Shown here in pieces: positions 17,625-25,470 of a DNA stretch of 64,000 nucleotides. The stretch lies in contig NZ_FSRA01000001.1 of NCBI RefSeq assembly GCF_900129465.1, forward strand, positions 992,001-1,056,000, read 5' to 3'. The DNA is from Chitinophaga niabensis. GTDB lineage: Bacteria; Bacteroidota; Bacteroidia; Chitinophagales; Chitinophagaceae. Each line of letters opens with the position of its first letter. Positions within the stretch are counted from its first letter, which is position 1. The translations under genes were made by a program, and so were the position numbers. Under the pieces are notes generated by a model, which was not told the origin of the DNA, ran no database searches, and worked only from the letters and a program-made list of their open reading frames with translations.

Positions 17625-17723
17625 TAGTGTATTGGTAGTGCGTTGGTAGTGCGTTGAAAGAGCGTTGTAAGTGTATTGGTAGTGTATTGTAATAGCGTTA
17701 GTAGTGCGTTGATAGTACGGTGG
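17625..17723. repeat. Degenerate 11-bp tandem repeat array
   Basis: About nine near-tandem units resembling tagtgcgttgg occur between 17625 and 17723 (tagtgtattgg, tagtgcgttgg, tagtgcgttga, and later tagtgtattg, tagtgcgttga, tagtacggtgg). Units vary in length by one base and no frame stays open, so this is not coding. It occupies most of the 285-base gap between the TlpA-like and GAF genes. Confidence 0.7.
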
Positions 17724-17792
17724 ATATACGGGTGCTAAGTACCGGAGAAGCCATTGAGAAGCATAAGAGAAGTAGTATAACATATTATGAAA

Positions 17793-17825
17793 AAGCCTTC
17801 AGGTTATAACCTGGGGCTTTTTTAT
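17793..17825. terminator. Terminator at the end of the suf operon
   Basis: The arms aagccttcaggtt and aacctggggctt form a long stem, with A-rich and T-rich flanks on the two sides. It lies at the end of the minus-strand GAF gene (stop at 17822) and can also act on plus-strand transcripts. Confidence 0.75.
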
Positions 17826-18292
17826 TTTATCCAGGAAACAATCTCTTCAAGATATTGCCTGTCTGTTTCGTCAAACTCATTCAACTCAACACTGTCTACA
17901 TCCAATACGCCCATAACTACATCATCCTGCAACATCGGTACCACTATCTCAGACCGCGATAAACTACTACACGCAATATGTCCCGGAAATGCTTCCACAT
18001 CCGGTACGATCAGGGTTTGCGCCGTTGCCCAGCTGGTACCGCAAACACCTTTTCCTTTACGGATACGGGTACACGCTACCGGTCCCTGGAAAGGCCCTAA
18101 CACCAGTTCATCCTGTTTTACGAGATAAAATCCTACCCATAACCAGCCGAACTGTTCTTTCAGTGCGCCGGCAATATTGGCGAGGTTGGCAATGAGGTCC
18201 GGTTCGCCGGTGATCAGTGCTTTGATCTGTGGGAGAAGGGATTGGTATTGGCTTTCCTTTGTGCCTTTGATAATGCTGAGGTCTTCTGCCAT
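17822..18292 (-). CDS. GAF-domain free methionine-(R)-sulfoxide reductase
   Basis: A single GAF domain of 156 residues: FGWLWVGFYLV, LVLGPFQGPVACTRI, GKGVCGTSWATAQT, VEAFPGHIACSSLSRSEIVVP, MGVLDVDS. The three cysteines used by free methionine-R-sulfoxide reductases (fRMsr/YebR type) are all present at the expected sites, so it should repair oxidised free methionine in the cytoplasm. It is the last gene of the suf operon, eight bases after the DUF59 gene, linking Fe-S cluster synthesis with oxidant repair. The symbol is left blank because naming varies. Confidence 0.9.
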   Translation of the reverse strand: MAEDLSIIKGTKESQYQSLLPQIKALITGEPDLIANLANIAGALKEQFGWLWVGFYLVKQDELVLGPFQGPVACTRIRKGKGVCGTSWATAQTLIVPDVEAFPGHIACSSLSRSEIVVPMLQDDVVMGVLDVDSVELNEFDETDRQYLEEIVSWIK

Positions 18293-18300
18293 ACAGGGGG

Positions 18301-18609
18301 TTAGAGGAATCCTAATTCAAGTTTTGCTTCTTCGCTCATCATATCTTTTGTCCAGGGCGGATCAAAAGTAAGGCGAACATCTGCATTGGTAACGCCGGGG
18401 ATAGCCATGATCTTATCATTCACTTCCTGCATGATACTTCCGGCCACAGGGCATCCGGGTGCTGTAAGGGTCATGATCACCACTACATTTCCGTCAGCCA
18501 CATCTATTGAGTACACAAGGCCCAGGTCGTAGATATTCACGGGGATCTCCGGATCGTACACTGTGTGTAACGCTTCTTCCACCTGGTCTCTGAGTGTTAT
18601 TGTTTCCAT
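18301..18609 (-). CDS. DUF59/MIP18-family Fe-S assembly protein (SufT-like)
   Basis: 102 residues covering one MIP18/PaaD-like domain: VEEALHTVYDPEIPVNIYDLGLVYSI, VVVIMTLTAPGCPVAGSIMQEV and VRLTFDPPWTKDMMS. The conserved DPEIPVNIYDLGL and TAPGCP signatures are intact. Family members help mature or transfer Fe-S clusters. Seven bases separate it from sufE, inside the suf operon, which supports the assembly role; whether it equals SufT of other bacteria is inferred. Confidence 0.9.
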   Translation of the reverse strand: METITLRDQVEEALHTVYDPEIPVNIYDLGLVYSIDVADGNVVVIMTLTAPGCPVAGSIMQEVNDKIMAIPGVTNADVRLTFDPPWTKDMMSEEAKLELGFL

Positions 18610-18616
18610 GATAACG

Positions 18617-19045
18617 TCAGTTTTGAATTGATTTAGCCTGGTATCCTATGGCGTACATTTTGATCTGTTTCAGCATGGACAGCAAGCCGTTTGAACGGGT
18701 AGGGGAGAGATGGCTGGTAAGGCCGATGGCATCTATGAAATAGATCTCTGCTTCTGCGATGTCTTTCGGCGTTTGATTGCTGAGTACCTGTATCACCAGT
18801 CCTACAAGGCCTTTGGTGATCACGGCATCACTGTCTGCAGAGAATACCAGTTTGCCATCCTGTAGTTCCGCATGCAGCCATACTTTACTCTGGCAGCCAC
18901 GGATCAGGTTATCGTCTGTTTTATACTTCGGGTCAATGAGCGGCAGGTCTTTTCCCAGCTGGATGATGTATTCATATTTCTCCATCCAGTCTCCAAACAC
19001 TTCGAAGTCTTCTATGATCCTGTCCTGTTGCTCTTTGATAGTCAT
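18617..19045 (-). CDS. sufE: SufE cysteine desulfuration protein
   Basis: Accepts persulfide sulfur from SufS and passes it to the SufBCD scaffold. The conserved segment DNLIRGCQSKVWLHAEL holds the sulfur-accepting Cys in the usual GCQSxVW loop, preceded by EKYEYIIQLGKDLP. C-terminal GLTSHLSPTRSNGLLSML is also family-typical. Length 142 is normal. It lies 15 bases downstream of sufS in the operon. Confidence 0.95.
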   Translation of the reverse strand: MTIKEQQDRIIEDFEVFGDWMEKYEYIIQLGKDLPLIDPKYKTDDNLIRGCQSKVWLHAELQDGKLVFSADSDAVITKGLVGLVIQVLSNQTPKDIAEAEIYFIDAIGLTSHLSPTRSNGLLSMLKQIKMYAIGYQAKSIQN

Positions 19046-19060
19046 ATTCCGGGTTTTAAA

Positions 19061-20305
19061 TTATCCCAGCAAAGTTACGGCTTTACGCACACCTTGCACA
19101 AGGCGGTCTATTTCTTCCGTTGTGTTGTATACAGCGAGAGAAGCTCTTACGGTGCCGGGAATATTGAATCTTTCCATCAGGGGCTGCGTGCAGTGGTGGC
19201 CTGTGCGTACGGCAATTCCCTGCTGGTCCAGCAATACTCCCACATCGGAAGGATGATGGTCGCCGATCAGGAAGGAAATAGCGGCTGCACGGTGTTTGGC
19301 TTCACCAATAAAACGCAGTTGCGGAATGGTACTGAGTTGTTCAATGGCATATTTGGTAAGCTGGTGCTCATATGCCTGGACCTTATGGATGCCAAGCTGT
19401 GTTACATATGCCATGGCGGCCCCTAAACCAATTGCTTCGCAGATGGCAGGTGTACCGGCTTCAAACTTCAGCGGAACGTCAGCATAAGTGGTTTTGGCGA
19501 AAGTAACATGTTTGATCATGTCTCCGCCGCCCTGGTAAGGAGGCAGTTTATGCAACCAGCTTTCTTTGCCGTAAAGGATACCGATGCCGGTAGGGCCGTA
19601 TATTTTATGGCCGGATAAAGCAAGGAAATCAACATCCAGGTCGCGCACCCTGATCTGGATATGTGGTGCAGCCTGGGCAGCATCCAGCAATACCGGGATG
19701 CCCTGTGCATGTGCCAGCCTGATGATATCTTTTACCGGGTTGATGGTACCGAGGGAATTGGAGATCCAGGTAACGGCAACGATCTTAACACGGGGATTGA
19801 GCATAGACTCAAACACATCCATTTCCAGCTCACCTTTATCAGTGATAGGGATCACTTTAAGGTGTGCTTTCTTTTCTTCACAGGCCAGTTGCCAGGGAAC
19901 GATATTGGAGTGGTGCTCCATGGTGGAAATGATCACTTCATCCCCTTCGTTCAGGAATTCTTTGCGGAAACCTGCTGCCACCAGGTTGATGGCATCTGTG
20001 GTACCTTTTGTGAAGATAACTTCTGTATGATCAGCGCCGATGAAGCTGGCCACCTGGTGGCGGGCAGCTTCATAAGCGGAAGTAGCTTTCTGGCTGAGGG
20101 TATGTACACCACGGTGTACATTACTGTTGTAGCCGGTATAATATTCCTGCATGGAACGGATCACCTGCACGGGCTTTTGGGTAGTGGCCCCATTATCCAG
20201 GTACACAAGCGGGTTGCCATTCACAGTTTGCTGAAGGATCGGAAATTCGTTCCTGATCAACTCCACATCCGGCCAGATAATATTTTGCGTTGCGGTGGTT
20301 TCCAT
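19061..20305 (-). CDS. sufS: SufS cysteine desulfurase
   Basis: PLP enzyme that removes sulfur from cysteine to give alanine and an enzyme persulfide. Visible features: N-terminal VYLDNGATTQKPVQVI, HRGVHTLSQKATSAYE, the Asp-containing LLDAAQAAPH, the PLP Lys in ALSGHKIYGPTGIG, and the sulfur-carrying Cys in VRTGHHCTQPLM. The long class II loop before that Cys matches the SufE-dependent SufS type. Length 414 is normal. Confidence 0.96.
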   Translation of the reverse strand: METTATQNIIWPDVELIRNEFPILQQTVNGNPLVYLDNGATTQKPVQVIRSMQEYYTGYNSNVHRGVHTLSQKATSAYEAARHQVASFIGADHTEVIFTKGTTDAINLVAAGFRKEFLNEGDEVIISTMEHHSNIVPWQLACEEKKAHLKVIPITDKGELEMDVFESMLNPRVKIVAVTWISNSLGTINPVKDIIRLAHAQGIPVLLDAAQAAPHIQIRVRDLDVDFLALSGHKIYGPTGIGILYGKESWLHKLPPYQGGGDMIKHVTFAKTTYADVPLKFEAGTPAICEAIGLGAAMAYVTQLGIHKVQAYEHQLTKYAIEQLSTIPQLRFIGEAKHRAAAISFLIGDHHPSDVGVLLDQQGIAVRTGHHCTQPLMERFNIPGTVRASLAVYNTTEEIDRLVQGVRKAVTLLG

Positions 20306-20318
20306 TTGATCGCGGTTT

Positions 20319-21638
20319 TTAGTTGTTCACCGCAGCAGCGAGGTATCTCGAAGCCAAAAGCTCCACCTGTTTGCGTACGGCAGGTATTTTAACCTGGGCC
20401 GTGATATCAAAGGCGAAGGCTTTCACCAGCATAATGCGGGCAGTTTCATCACCAATACCGCGTGCCTTCAGGTAGAAAAGCGCTTCGTCGCTCACCTGGC
20501 CGATGGTAGTACCGTGGCTGCATTTTACATCGTCCGCAAATATTTCCAGTTGCGGTTTGGTGTAAATGTTGGCAGTAGGACTGATCACCAGGTTATTGTT
20601 CTGCTGAAAAGCGTTTGTTTTCTGTGCGTCTTCGTGTACATAGATCTTGCCGTTGAACACGCCGGTTGCTTTGTCCATCATCACACCACGGTACAGTTCA
20701 TTGCTTTCGCAATGCGGCATGCGGTGATCAACAGAGGTATGGTTATCTACCAGCTGATTACCGGTGGCGATATAGAACCCGTAGAGGTGCGTTTCTGTAC
20801 GTTCAGCGTCCAGGGAGATGTTCAGGTTATTACGAACAAGGTCTGCTTCACACAAAGTGAAAGTGTAATTGTTGTAAAGGCTTTTGCCATGTTGCTGCAC
20901 CAGTGTTTGATTAATGGCGCGGGTTTGCTGGCAGCCTGTTTGCAGCTGGTAGTGGTCCAGCTGTGCGCGTTCGGATGTTACGGCTTCTATCACACTGTTC
21001 ACGAATACACTGCCTGCGAGATTTAAACCTGCGGCGGATTCTATGACCTGTAAATGAGCGCCCGGCTGCACTACCCACAGATGGCGGGGTTGTACGAACA
21101 GGTTGCCTGTATTGTGATAGAGGTGGATAACATGAATAGGCTGTTCTACCAGCACTTTGGCTTTGGCTTCAATAAAAAGGCCATCATTGAACAACGCCGT
21201 ATTGAGTTGTGCAAAGTGATGCTCTTCCAGTTTCTTGCTTTTATTGAAGTATTGTATGAAGGCTGGTTCGTTGGCCGCTTCGCTCATTTTGCAAACCGTT
21301 ACCTGTGCAGCGGGAGGCAGTTGAGAGAATTGCGGTTGCAGTACGCCGTTCAGCAATACTACCCGGTAGGTGTCCGGCAGCAGGAGGCCGGTGGCTTCCA
21401 GCTGTTCTGCAGAAAGGGGAGGAGCGGCCGGTAACTGAAGGCTGATGCCGTTTTTCAGGTAAGGCGTTACATTGGTATATTTCCAATCCTCCGTTTTAAC
21501 GGTGGGGAATCCGCCCAGGGCCTGGAAGCGTGCAAAGGCAGCTTTCCTGGCATCCAGCCATTGTGCGTTGCTGCTCAGTTCAGAGAACTGTTCCGGCAGC
21601 TGGTCAATTAATGTTATGTTAGATGCGATGGTCGTCAT
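20319..21638 (-). CDS. sufD: SufD, Fe-S cluster assembly scaffold subunit
   Basis: Partner of SufB in the SufBC2D scaffold. The N-terminal helical part (FQALGGFPTVKTEDWKYTNV) precedes the right-handed beta-helix core, ending with IYTKPQLEIFADDVKCSHGTTIGQVSDEALFYLKARGI, which holds the conserved Cys-Ser-His interface. It lies 11 bases after sufC and 13 before sufS. Length 439 is typical. Confidence 0.95.
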   Translation of the reverse strand: MTTIASNITLIDQLPEQFSELSSNAQWLDARKAAFARFQALGGFPTVKTEDWKYTNVTPYLKNGISLQLPAAPPLSAEQLEATGLLLPDTYRVVLLNGVLQPQFSQLPPAAQVTVCKMSEAANEPAFIQYFNKSKKLEEHHFAQLNTALFNDGLFIEAKAKVLVEQPIHVIHLYHNTGNLFVQPRHLWVVQPGAHLQVIESAAGLNLAGSVFVNSVIEAVTSERAQLDHYQLQTGCQQTRAINQTLVQQHGKSLYNNYTFTLCEADLVRNNLNISLDAERTETHLYGFYIATGNQLVDNHTSVDHRMPHCESNELYRGVMMDKATGVFNGKIYVHEDAQKTNAFQQNNNLVISPTANIYTKPQLEIFADDVKCSHGTTIGQVSDEALFYLKARGIGDETARIMLVKAFAFDITAQVKIPAVRKQVELLASRYLAAAVNN

Positions 21639-21649
21639 GTTGTTTTTAC

Positions 21650-22417
21650 CTATTGTACCGGTTCTTCTAAACGGATGTCTTCTTTCAGCCAGTCGTAGCC
21701 TTTTTCTTCGAGTTCCAGGGCCAGTTCTTTGGTGCCTGATTTCACGATACGACCGTTGTACAGCACGTGTACAAAATCCGGAACAATGTACTCCAGCAAA
21801 CGCTGATAGTGGGTGATGATGATGAATGCAGTGTCTTTATTGCGGAGTTTGTTCACTCCTGCAGATACGATGCGGAGGGCATCGATATCAAGACCTGAAT
21901 CTGTTTCATCCATGATAGCCAGCTTAGGTTCCAGCATAGCCATTTGAAAGATATCGTTACGTTTCTTTTCACCACCGGAGAAACCTTCGTTGAGGGAGCG
22001 GTTCATCAGGTTGGCGTCAAATTCCATCAGCTTTTGTTTGGACTTCAGCATGTCCAGGAACGCTTTGGCTTGCATAGGCGGTTGGCCATGGTAAGCGCGG
22101 ATCTCGTTCACCGCTGTTTTCAGGAAGTTGATGTTGGAAACACCGGGTATTTCTACCGGGTACTGGAAGGCAAGGAAGAGACCTTCACGTGCGCGTACCT
22201 CAGGACTCATGTCCAGCAGGTCTTTACCGTCGAAATCCACAGAACCTTCTGTTACTTCATAAGCTTCGCGACCAGCGAGTACAGATGCGAGAGAGCTTTT
22301 ACCGGAACCGTTAGGCCCCATGATAGCGTGTACTTCGCCCGCTTTCACATTCAGATTAATGCCTTTCAGTATAGCATTTCCTTCTACTGCCGCATGCAGA
22401 TTGTTAATATTAAGCAT
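21650..22417 (-). CDS. sufC: SufC, Fe-S assembly ATPase
   Basis: Cytoplasmic ABC-type ATPase that drives the SufB-SufD scaffold. Walker A is GPNGSGKSS, the Q-loop is in LAFQYPVEIPG, the signature is GFSGGEKKRNDIFQM, Walker B is LAIMDETDSGLDID, and the switch His is in IIITHYQRLL. The start MLNINNLHAAVEGN at 22417 is chosen because it begins directly at the ABC fold; the frame upstream overlaps the end of sufB. Length 255. Confidence 0.96.
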   Translation of the reverse strand: MLNINNLHAAVEGNAILKGINLNVKAGEVHAIMGPNGSGKSSLASVLAGREAYEVTEGSVDFDGKDLLDMSPEVRAREGLFLAFQYPVEIPGVSNINFLKTAVNEIRAYHGQPPMQAKAFLDMLKSKQKLMEFDANLMNRSLNEGFSGGEKKRNDIFQMAMLEPKLAIMDETDSGLDIDALRIVSAGVNKLRNKDTAFIIITHYQRLLEYIVPDFVHVLYNGRIVKSGTKELALELEEKGYDWLKEDIRLEEPVQ

Positions 22418-22433
22418 TTCTTTGTCTTTTATG

Positions 22434-23879
22434 TTATCCAACACTACCTTCCAGGGTAATGGATAATAATTTTTGCGCTTCCACGGCAAATTCCATGGGG
22501 AGCTGGTTAAGAACTTCTTTTGCGTATCCGTTAACGATCATATTCACTGCCTGTTCGCTGTCAATTCCACGTTGGTTCAGGTAAAACACCTGGTCTTCCC
22601 CGATCTTGGAGGTAGTGGCTTCGTGTTCCACCATCGCCGTGTTGTTCTTTGACTCGATGTAGGGGAAAGTATGTGCCCCGCAACGATCACCGATCAGCAG
22701 GGAGTCACATTGTGTGAAGTTACGGGCGCTGGCTGCGTTAGGGCCTACTTTTACGAGACCGCGGTAAGTATTATGACCGTGGCCTGCGGAGATACCTTTG
22801 GAAATGATACGGCTTTTGGTATTCTTACCAATGTGTACCATTTTGGTGCCTGTATCTGCCACCTGCTTGTTAGCGGTTACGGCAACAGAATAGAATTCAC
22901 CAATGGAGTGATCTCCCTGTAAAATTACACCCGGATACTTCCATGTGATCGCAGAACCGGTTTCCACCTGGGTCCAGGAGATCTTGGAATGATGACCTTT
23001 ACAGATACCGCGTTTGGTAACGAAGTTGTAGATCCCGCCTTTACCGTCTTTATCACCGGGATACCAGTTCTGAACGGTAGAGTATTTGATCTCTGCGTTA
23101 TCCAAAGCAATGAGTTCTACCACCGCTGCATGGAGTTGATTCTCGTCACGCATGGGTGCTGTACAACCTTCCAGGTAACTTACATAACTGCCTTCATCTG
23201 CCACAATGAGCGTACGCTCAAACTGGCCGGTGTTTTTGGCATTGATGCGGAAGTAGGTGGAAAGTTCCATCGGGCAGCGCACGCCTTTTGGAATATATAC
23301 AAAGGAGCCGTCTGAAAAGACTGCGCAGTTCAGGGCGGCGTAAATATTGTCTGATTGGGGAACCACTGTACCGAGGTATTTCTTCACCAGTTCAGGGTGC
23401 TCTTTAACAGCTTCGCTGAAGGAGCAGAAGATAATGCCCAGTTCGTTCAGTTGTTTCTTGAAGGTGGTGGCCACGGATACGCTGTCAAATACAGCATCCA
23501 CGGCAACACCGGAGAGGAGTTTTTGTTCTTCCAGTGGAATACCCAGCTTTTCAAAAGTACGGAGGAGTTCAGGGTCTACTTGATCCAGACTTTCATATTT
23601 CACCTGCTTCTTAGGTGCGGCATAGTAGGAAACACTCTGAAAATCAATTTCAGGGAGTTCAAAGTTCTGCCAGGTGGGCATAGACAGTTTCTGGTACAGC
23701 TGATAACCTTTTAACCGCCATTCCAGCAGCCACTCGGGCTCCTGTTTTTTGGCAGAAATGAAGCGTACGATCTCTTCGCTCAGGCCCGGAGGTGCAATAT
23801 CCATTTCGATCTGCGTCTCAAACCCGAACTCGTAATCGCGGCCTGCCAGTTCCTGCAATATGTCTTGTTCTGCGTTCAT
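22434..23879 (-). CDS. sufB: SufB, Fe-S cluster assembly scaffold subunit
   Basis: First gene of the suf operon. Conserved blocks include [33 protein letters not shown], the [21 protein letters not shown] segment, and [14 protein letters not shown], with the core Cys in [23 protein letters not shown]. It forms the beta-helix scaffold on which [4Fe-4S] clusters are built. Length 481 is standard. The promoter is upstream at 23951-23958. Confidence 0.96.
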   Translation of the reverse strand: MNAEQDILQELAGRDYEFGFETQIEMDIAPPGLSEEIVRFISAKKQEPEWLLEWRLKGYQLYQKLSMPTWQNFELPEIDFQSVSYYAAPKKQVKYESLDQVDPELLRTFEKLGIPLEEQKLLSGVAVDAVFDSVSVATTFKKQLNELGIIFCSFSEAVKEHPELVKKYLGTVVPQSDNIYAALNCAVFSDGSFVYIPKGVRCPMELSTYFRINAKNTGQFERTLIVADEGSYVSYLEGCTAPMRDENQLHAAVVELIALDNAEIKYSTVQNWYPGDKDGKGGIYNFVTKRGICKGHHSKISWTQVETGSAITWKYPGVILQGDHSIGEFYSVAVTANKQVADTGTKMVHIGKNTKSRIISKGISAGHGHNTYRGLVKVGPNAASARNFTQCDSLLIGDRCGAHTFPYIESKNNTAMVEHEATTSKIGEDQVFYLNQRGIDSEQAVNMIVNGYAKEVLNQLPMEFAVEAQKLLSITLEGSVG

Positions 23880-23950
23880 ATATTTTGCTTCTCTATCAAT
23901 TTATTCTTCAAAATCGTTCAGAATTCCCCCTTTTATGTGAGATGGTACTG

Positions 23951-23987
23951 CAAAGATAGGTCGTCCGAAGCGGTATATTATCATATA
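23951..23987 (-). promoter_or_regulatory. suf operon promoter with overlapping inverted repeat
   Basis: The minus strand reads TATCTTTG at 23951-23958, an exact -7 match, about 70 bases before sufB. About 15 bases further upstream an AT inverted repeat, TATAT-n4-ATATA (23974-23987), sits where the -33 region would be. Binding there would block polymerase. The divergent SufR-like gene is the obvious candidate ligand; this is inference. Confidence 0.5.
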
Positions 23988-24024
23988 AGAAGGGAATTTC
24001 AGCTATGCTAACCAAATACATGCA

Positions 24025-24053
24025 TTGAAATCTCCGCAAAGTTACGATATTTG
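24025..24053 (+). promoter_or_regulatory. Possible promoter of the SufR-like gene
   Basis: A TTG at 24025-24027 is followed after 18 bases by GATATTTG (24046-24053), one mismatch from TAnnTTTG. The predicted transcription start near 24060 precedes the TTG start codon at 24074. Confidence 0.35.
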
Positions 24054-24073
24054 CTAATAAAGCAAGTAAAAAC

Positions 24074-24715
24074 TTGGAAAACTACAAGGCATATCATACC
24101 TCTTCAACGGACCGTATGTTGTTGCTGCTCAAGACCAAAGGGCCGCTTTCAACAAATGGCATCGCCCGGGAGCTGGGAATTACCGGCGAGGGAGCCCGTC
24201 AGCAGCTACAGCGGCTGGCGGAAGAGGGTTGGGTAGCTTTTGAATCCAGTTCCAAAGGGGTAGGCCGCCCATCTTTAATATGGAGCCTGTCCGACCGGGG
24301 GAACCGCCGTTTTCCGGATACCCATGCAGAGCTGACGGTGCAGCTGATCAATACCATCCGGGATGTGCTGGGAGATGAGGCCCTGGGAAATGTGATCTCC
24401 GCCCGGGAGCATAAAGCGCTTTTACGTTACTATGACATTATCAGGCTGGAAGAGGGGCTGGAGGACAAGGTCCGGAAATTTGCGGCTTTGCGGTCTTCCG
24501 ATGGGTACCTGGCGGAATACCGGGCTGAGGGGAATGGATTCCTTTTGATCGAGAATCATTGTCCGATCTGTGCAGCAGCGAATGCCTGCCACGATATTTG
24601 TAAAGTGGAATTGCAGACCTTTCAGCAGATATTTAAAGAATGGGCAACAGTGGAAAGGTTGGATCATGCGATAGAAGGAGCGAGGCATTGTGCGTATAGA
24701 ATATTGCCTGTTTGA
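24074..24715 (+). CDS. SufR-like HTH regulator with cysteine cluster
   Basis: 213 residues from a TTG start (MENYKAYHTSSTDR); the next Met is already inside the first helix. Residues about 15-75 are a winged helix (MLLLLKTKGPLSTNGIAREL, ARQQLQRLAEEGWV, GVGRPSLIWSLSDRG). The C-terminal region carries NHCPICAAANACHDICKVEL and later ARHCAYRI, matching the His/Cys pattern that binds an Fe-S cluster in SufR-type repressors, plus extra cysteines. It diverges from sufB with about 195 bases between, so it probably senses cluster status and represses suf. Family and role are strong inferences; the operator is only proposed. Confidence 0.88.
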   Translation: MENYKAYHTSSTDRMLLLLKTKGPLSTNGIARELGITGEGARQQLQRLAEEGWVAFESSSKGVGRPSLIWSLSDRGNRRFPDTHAELTVQLINTIRDVLGDEALGNVISAREHKALLRYYDIIRLEEGLEDKVRKFAALRSSDGYLAEYRAEGNGFLLIENHCPICAAANACHDICKVELQTFQQIFKEWATVERLDHAIEGARHCAYRILPV

Positions 24716-24729
24716 TTTTATTTTTTTAT

Positions 24730-24737
24730 TACATTTG
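24730..24737 (+). promoter_or_regulatory. -7 box (TACATTTG) of tRNA-Lys
   Basis: TACATTTG fits TAnnTTTG exactly and ends 33 bases before the tRNA. It is preceded by a T-rich stretch; the nearest TTTG (24711-24714) is closer than the standard spacing. Confidence 0.5.
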
Positions 24738-24770
24738 CACACCCGTAGCAGAAATGTTGTGGGTTTTTTT

Positions 24771-24844
24771 GACTCCCTAGCTCAGTTGGTTAGAGCTACT
24801 GACTCTTAATCAGTAGGTCCTGGGTTCGAGCCCCAGGGGGGTCA
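24771..24844 (+). tRNA. tRNA-Lys (anticodon CTT)
   Basis: The cloverleaf folds fully: acceptor GACTCCC with GGGGGTC (one G-T pair), D arm GCTC...GAGC, anticodon stem ACTGA/TCAGT with loop CTCTTAA (anticodon CTT, Lys), T arm CTGGG-TTCGAGC-CCCAG, discriminator A at 24844. CCA is not encoded. It is flanked by its own -7 box and terminator. The tRNA opens the accessory-looking islet that follows, but I found no repeat of its 3' end downstream. Confidence 0.95.
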
Positions 24845-24847
24845 CTG

Positions 24848-24887
24848 GCCTGAAAGCTTTTTCAATAAGGCTTTCAGGCTTTTTTTC
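24848..24887 (+). terminator. Terminator after tRNA-Lys
   Basis: gcctgaaagc (24848-24857) pairs perfectly with gctttcaggc (24870-24879), followed by seven T. Confidence 0.9.
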
Positions 24888-24962
24888 TCTTCTCAGTTTT
24901 TGTAGCAATTTGTTCAGCGTTAACACTTATGGCTGTATATGATGTGAAAGCAAAAAGAAAAT

Positions 24963-25199
24963 TTAAGGGACAGGATGAACTCCTTTAAGTAATTCAGAAA
25001 CGGATATTCCATAAGCATCGGCTATCCTGCATAACACAAAAAAGCCGGGTATATTTTCGCCCTTCTCATAACCTTCATATTGTTTGTGTTCAATGTCTGC
25101 CTCAAGCCCAACCTGGCGGAATGACCAACCTTTGGCTTCCCGGAGCTCATGTAGCCTGGTCATCAGATTGGTCCTTATTTTATCCTTTTTGTCATTCAT
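24963..25199 (-). CDS. Small XRE-family HTH regulator
   Basis: 78 residues made almost entirely of one Cro/CI helix-turn-helix: MTRLHELREAKGWSFRQVGLEADIEHKQYEGYEKGENIPGFFVLCRIADAYGISVSELLKG. The recognition helix is around IEHKQYEGYEKG. It ends soon after the last helix, so it has no sensor domain. Upstream (25232-25255) lies a palindrome suited to autoregulation. It heads an accessory islet with a hairpin element and a small membrane ORF on the other strand. Target unknown. Confidence 0.88.
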   Translation of the reverse strand: MNDKKDKIRTNLMTRLHELREAKGWSFRQVGLEADIEHKQYEGYEKGENIPGFFVLCRIADAYGISVSELLKGVHPVP

Positions 25200-25231
25200 T
25201 CATCCTAAATCTGATAATTCCGATCTTAATA

Positions 25232-25255
25232 ACTGTGGTGATATTTACCCACAGT
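25232..25255. promoter_or_regulatory. Palindromic operator candidate upstream of the XRE gene
   Basis: ACTGTGG (25232-25238) and CCACAGT (25249-25255) are perfect 7-bp arms around a 10-base AT-rich spacer. It lies 33 bases before the start of the minus-strand XRE gene, the position and symmetry expected for a dimeric XRE autorepressor. Confidence 0.5.
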
Positions 25256-25325
25256 CCAAAAAAAGCCTTATATTCATATATCTTTACTGCCTTAAATAAT
25301 TTGAAGGCATCGCTTTATATCCTGT

Positions 25326-25419
25326 CCGACCGACCAAGTTTGAGGACACGGGATCAGAAGTGAGGCCTGCGTACGTATGTGCGCGGGCTCTTCTTGTCTG
25401 GTCCTCCTTGGTCGGTCGG
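25326..25419. repeat. Long imperfect hairpin element (~94 nt)
   Basis: CCGACCGACCAAG (25326-25338) is the perfect inverse of CTTGGTCGGTCGG (25407-25419). After a 3-base bulge, GAGGAC (25342-25347) pairs with GTCCTC (25401-25406). Inner pairs (CAGAAG with CTTCTTG, GAGGCCTGCG with CGCGGGCTC) can extend it almost to a small apical loop. No ORF uses it convincingly. It is GC-rich within an AT-rich islet and may be a structured RNA, a palindromic mobile element or a regulator binding region. Confidence 0.65.
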
Positions 25420-25470
25420 CTGGCGAGTTGAGTACCGCGCCTTTTTTTGTGGCGCACAAAATCTGTGGCC

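Noticed and set aside
17625..17723. The repeat array as a CRISPR
   Set aside because: Units are about 11 bases and almost back to back, with no spacers of CRISPR length and no cas genes in the window.
19661..20392. A 243-codon plus-strand frame
   Set aside because: Opposite the well-defined sufS gene; no recognisable protein features.
25326..25419. The long hairpin as a retron msr-msd
   Set aside because: No reverse transcriptase gene is present anywhere nearby, and the neighbours are an XRE protein and a small membrane ORF.
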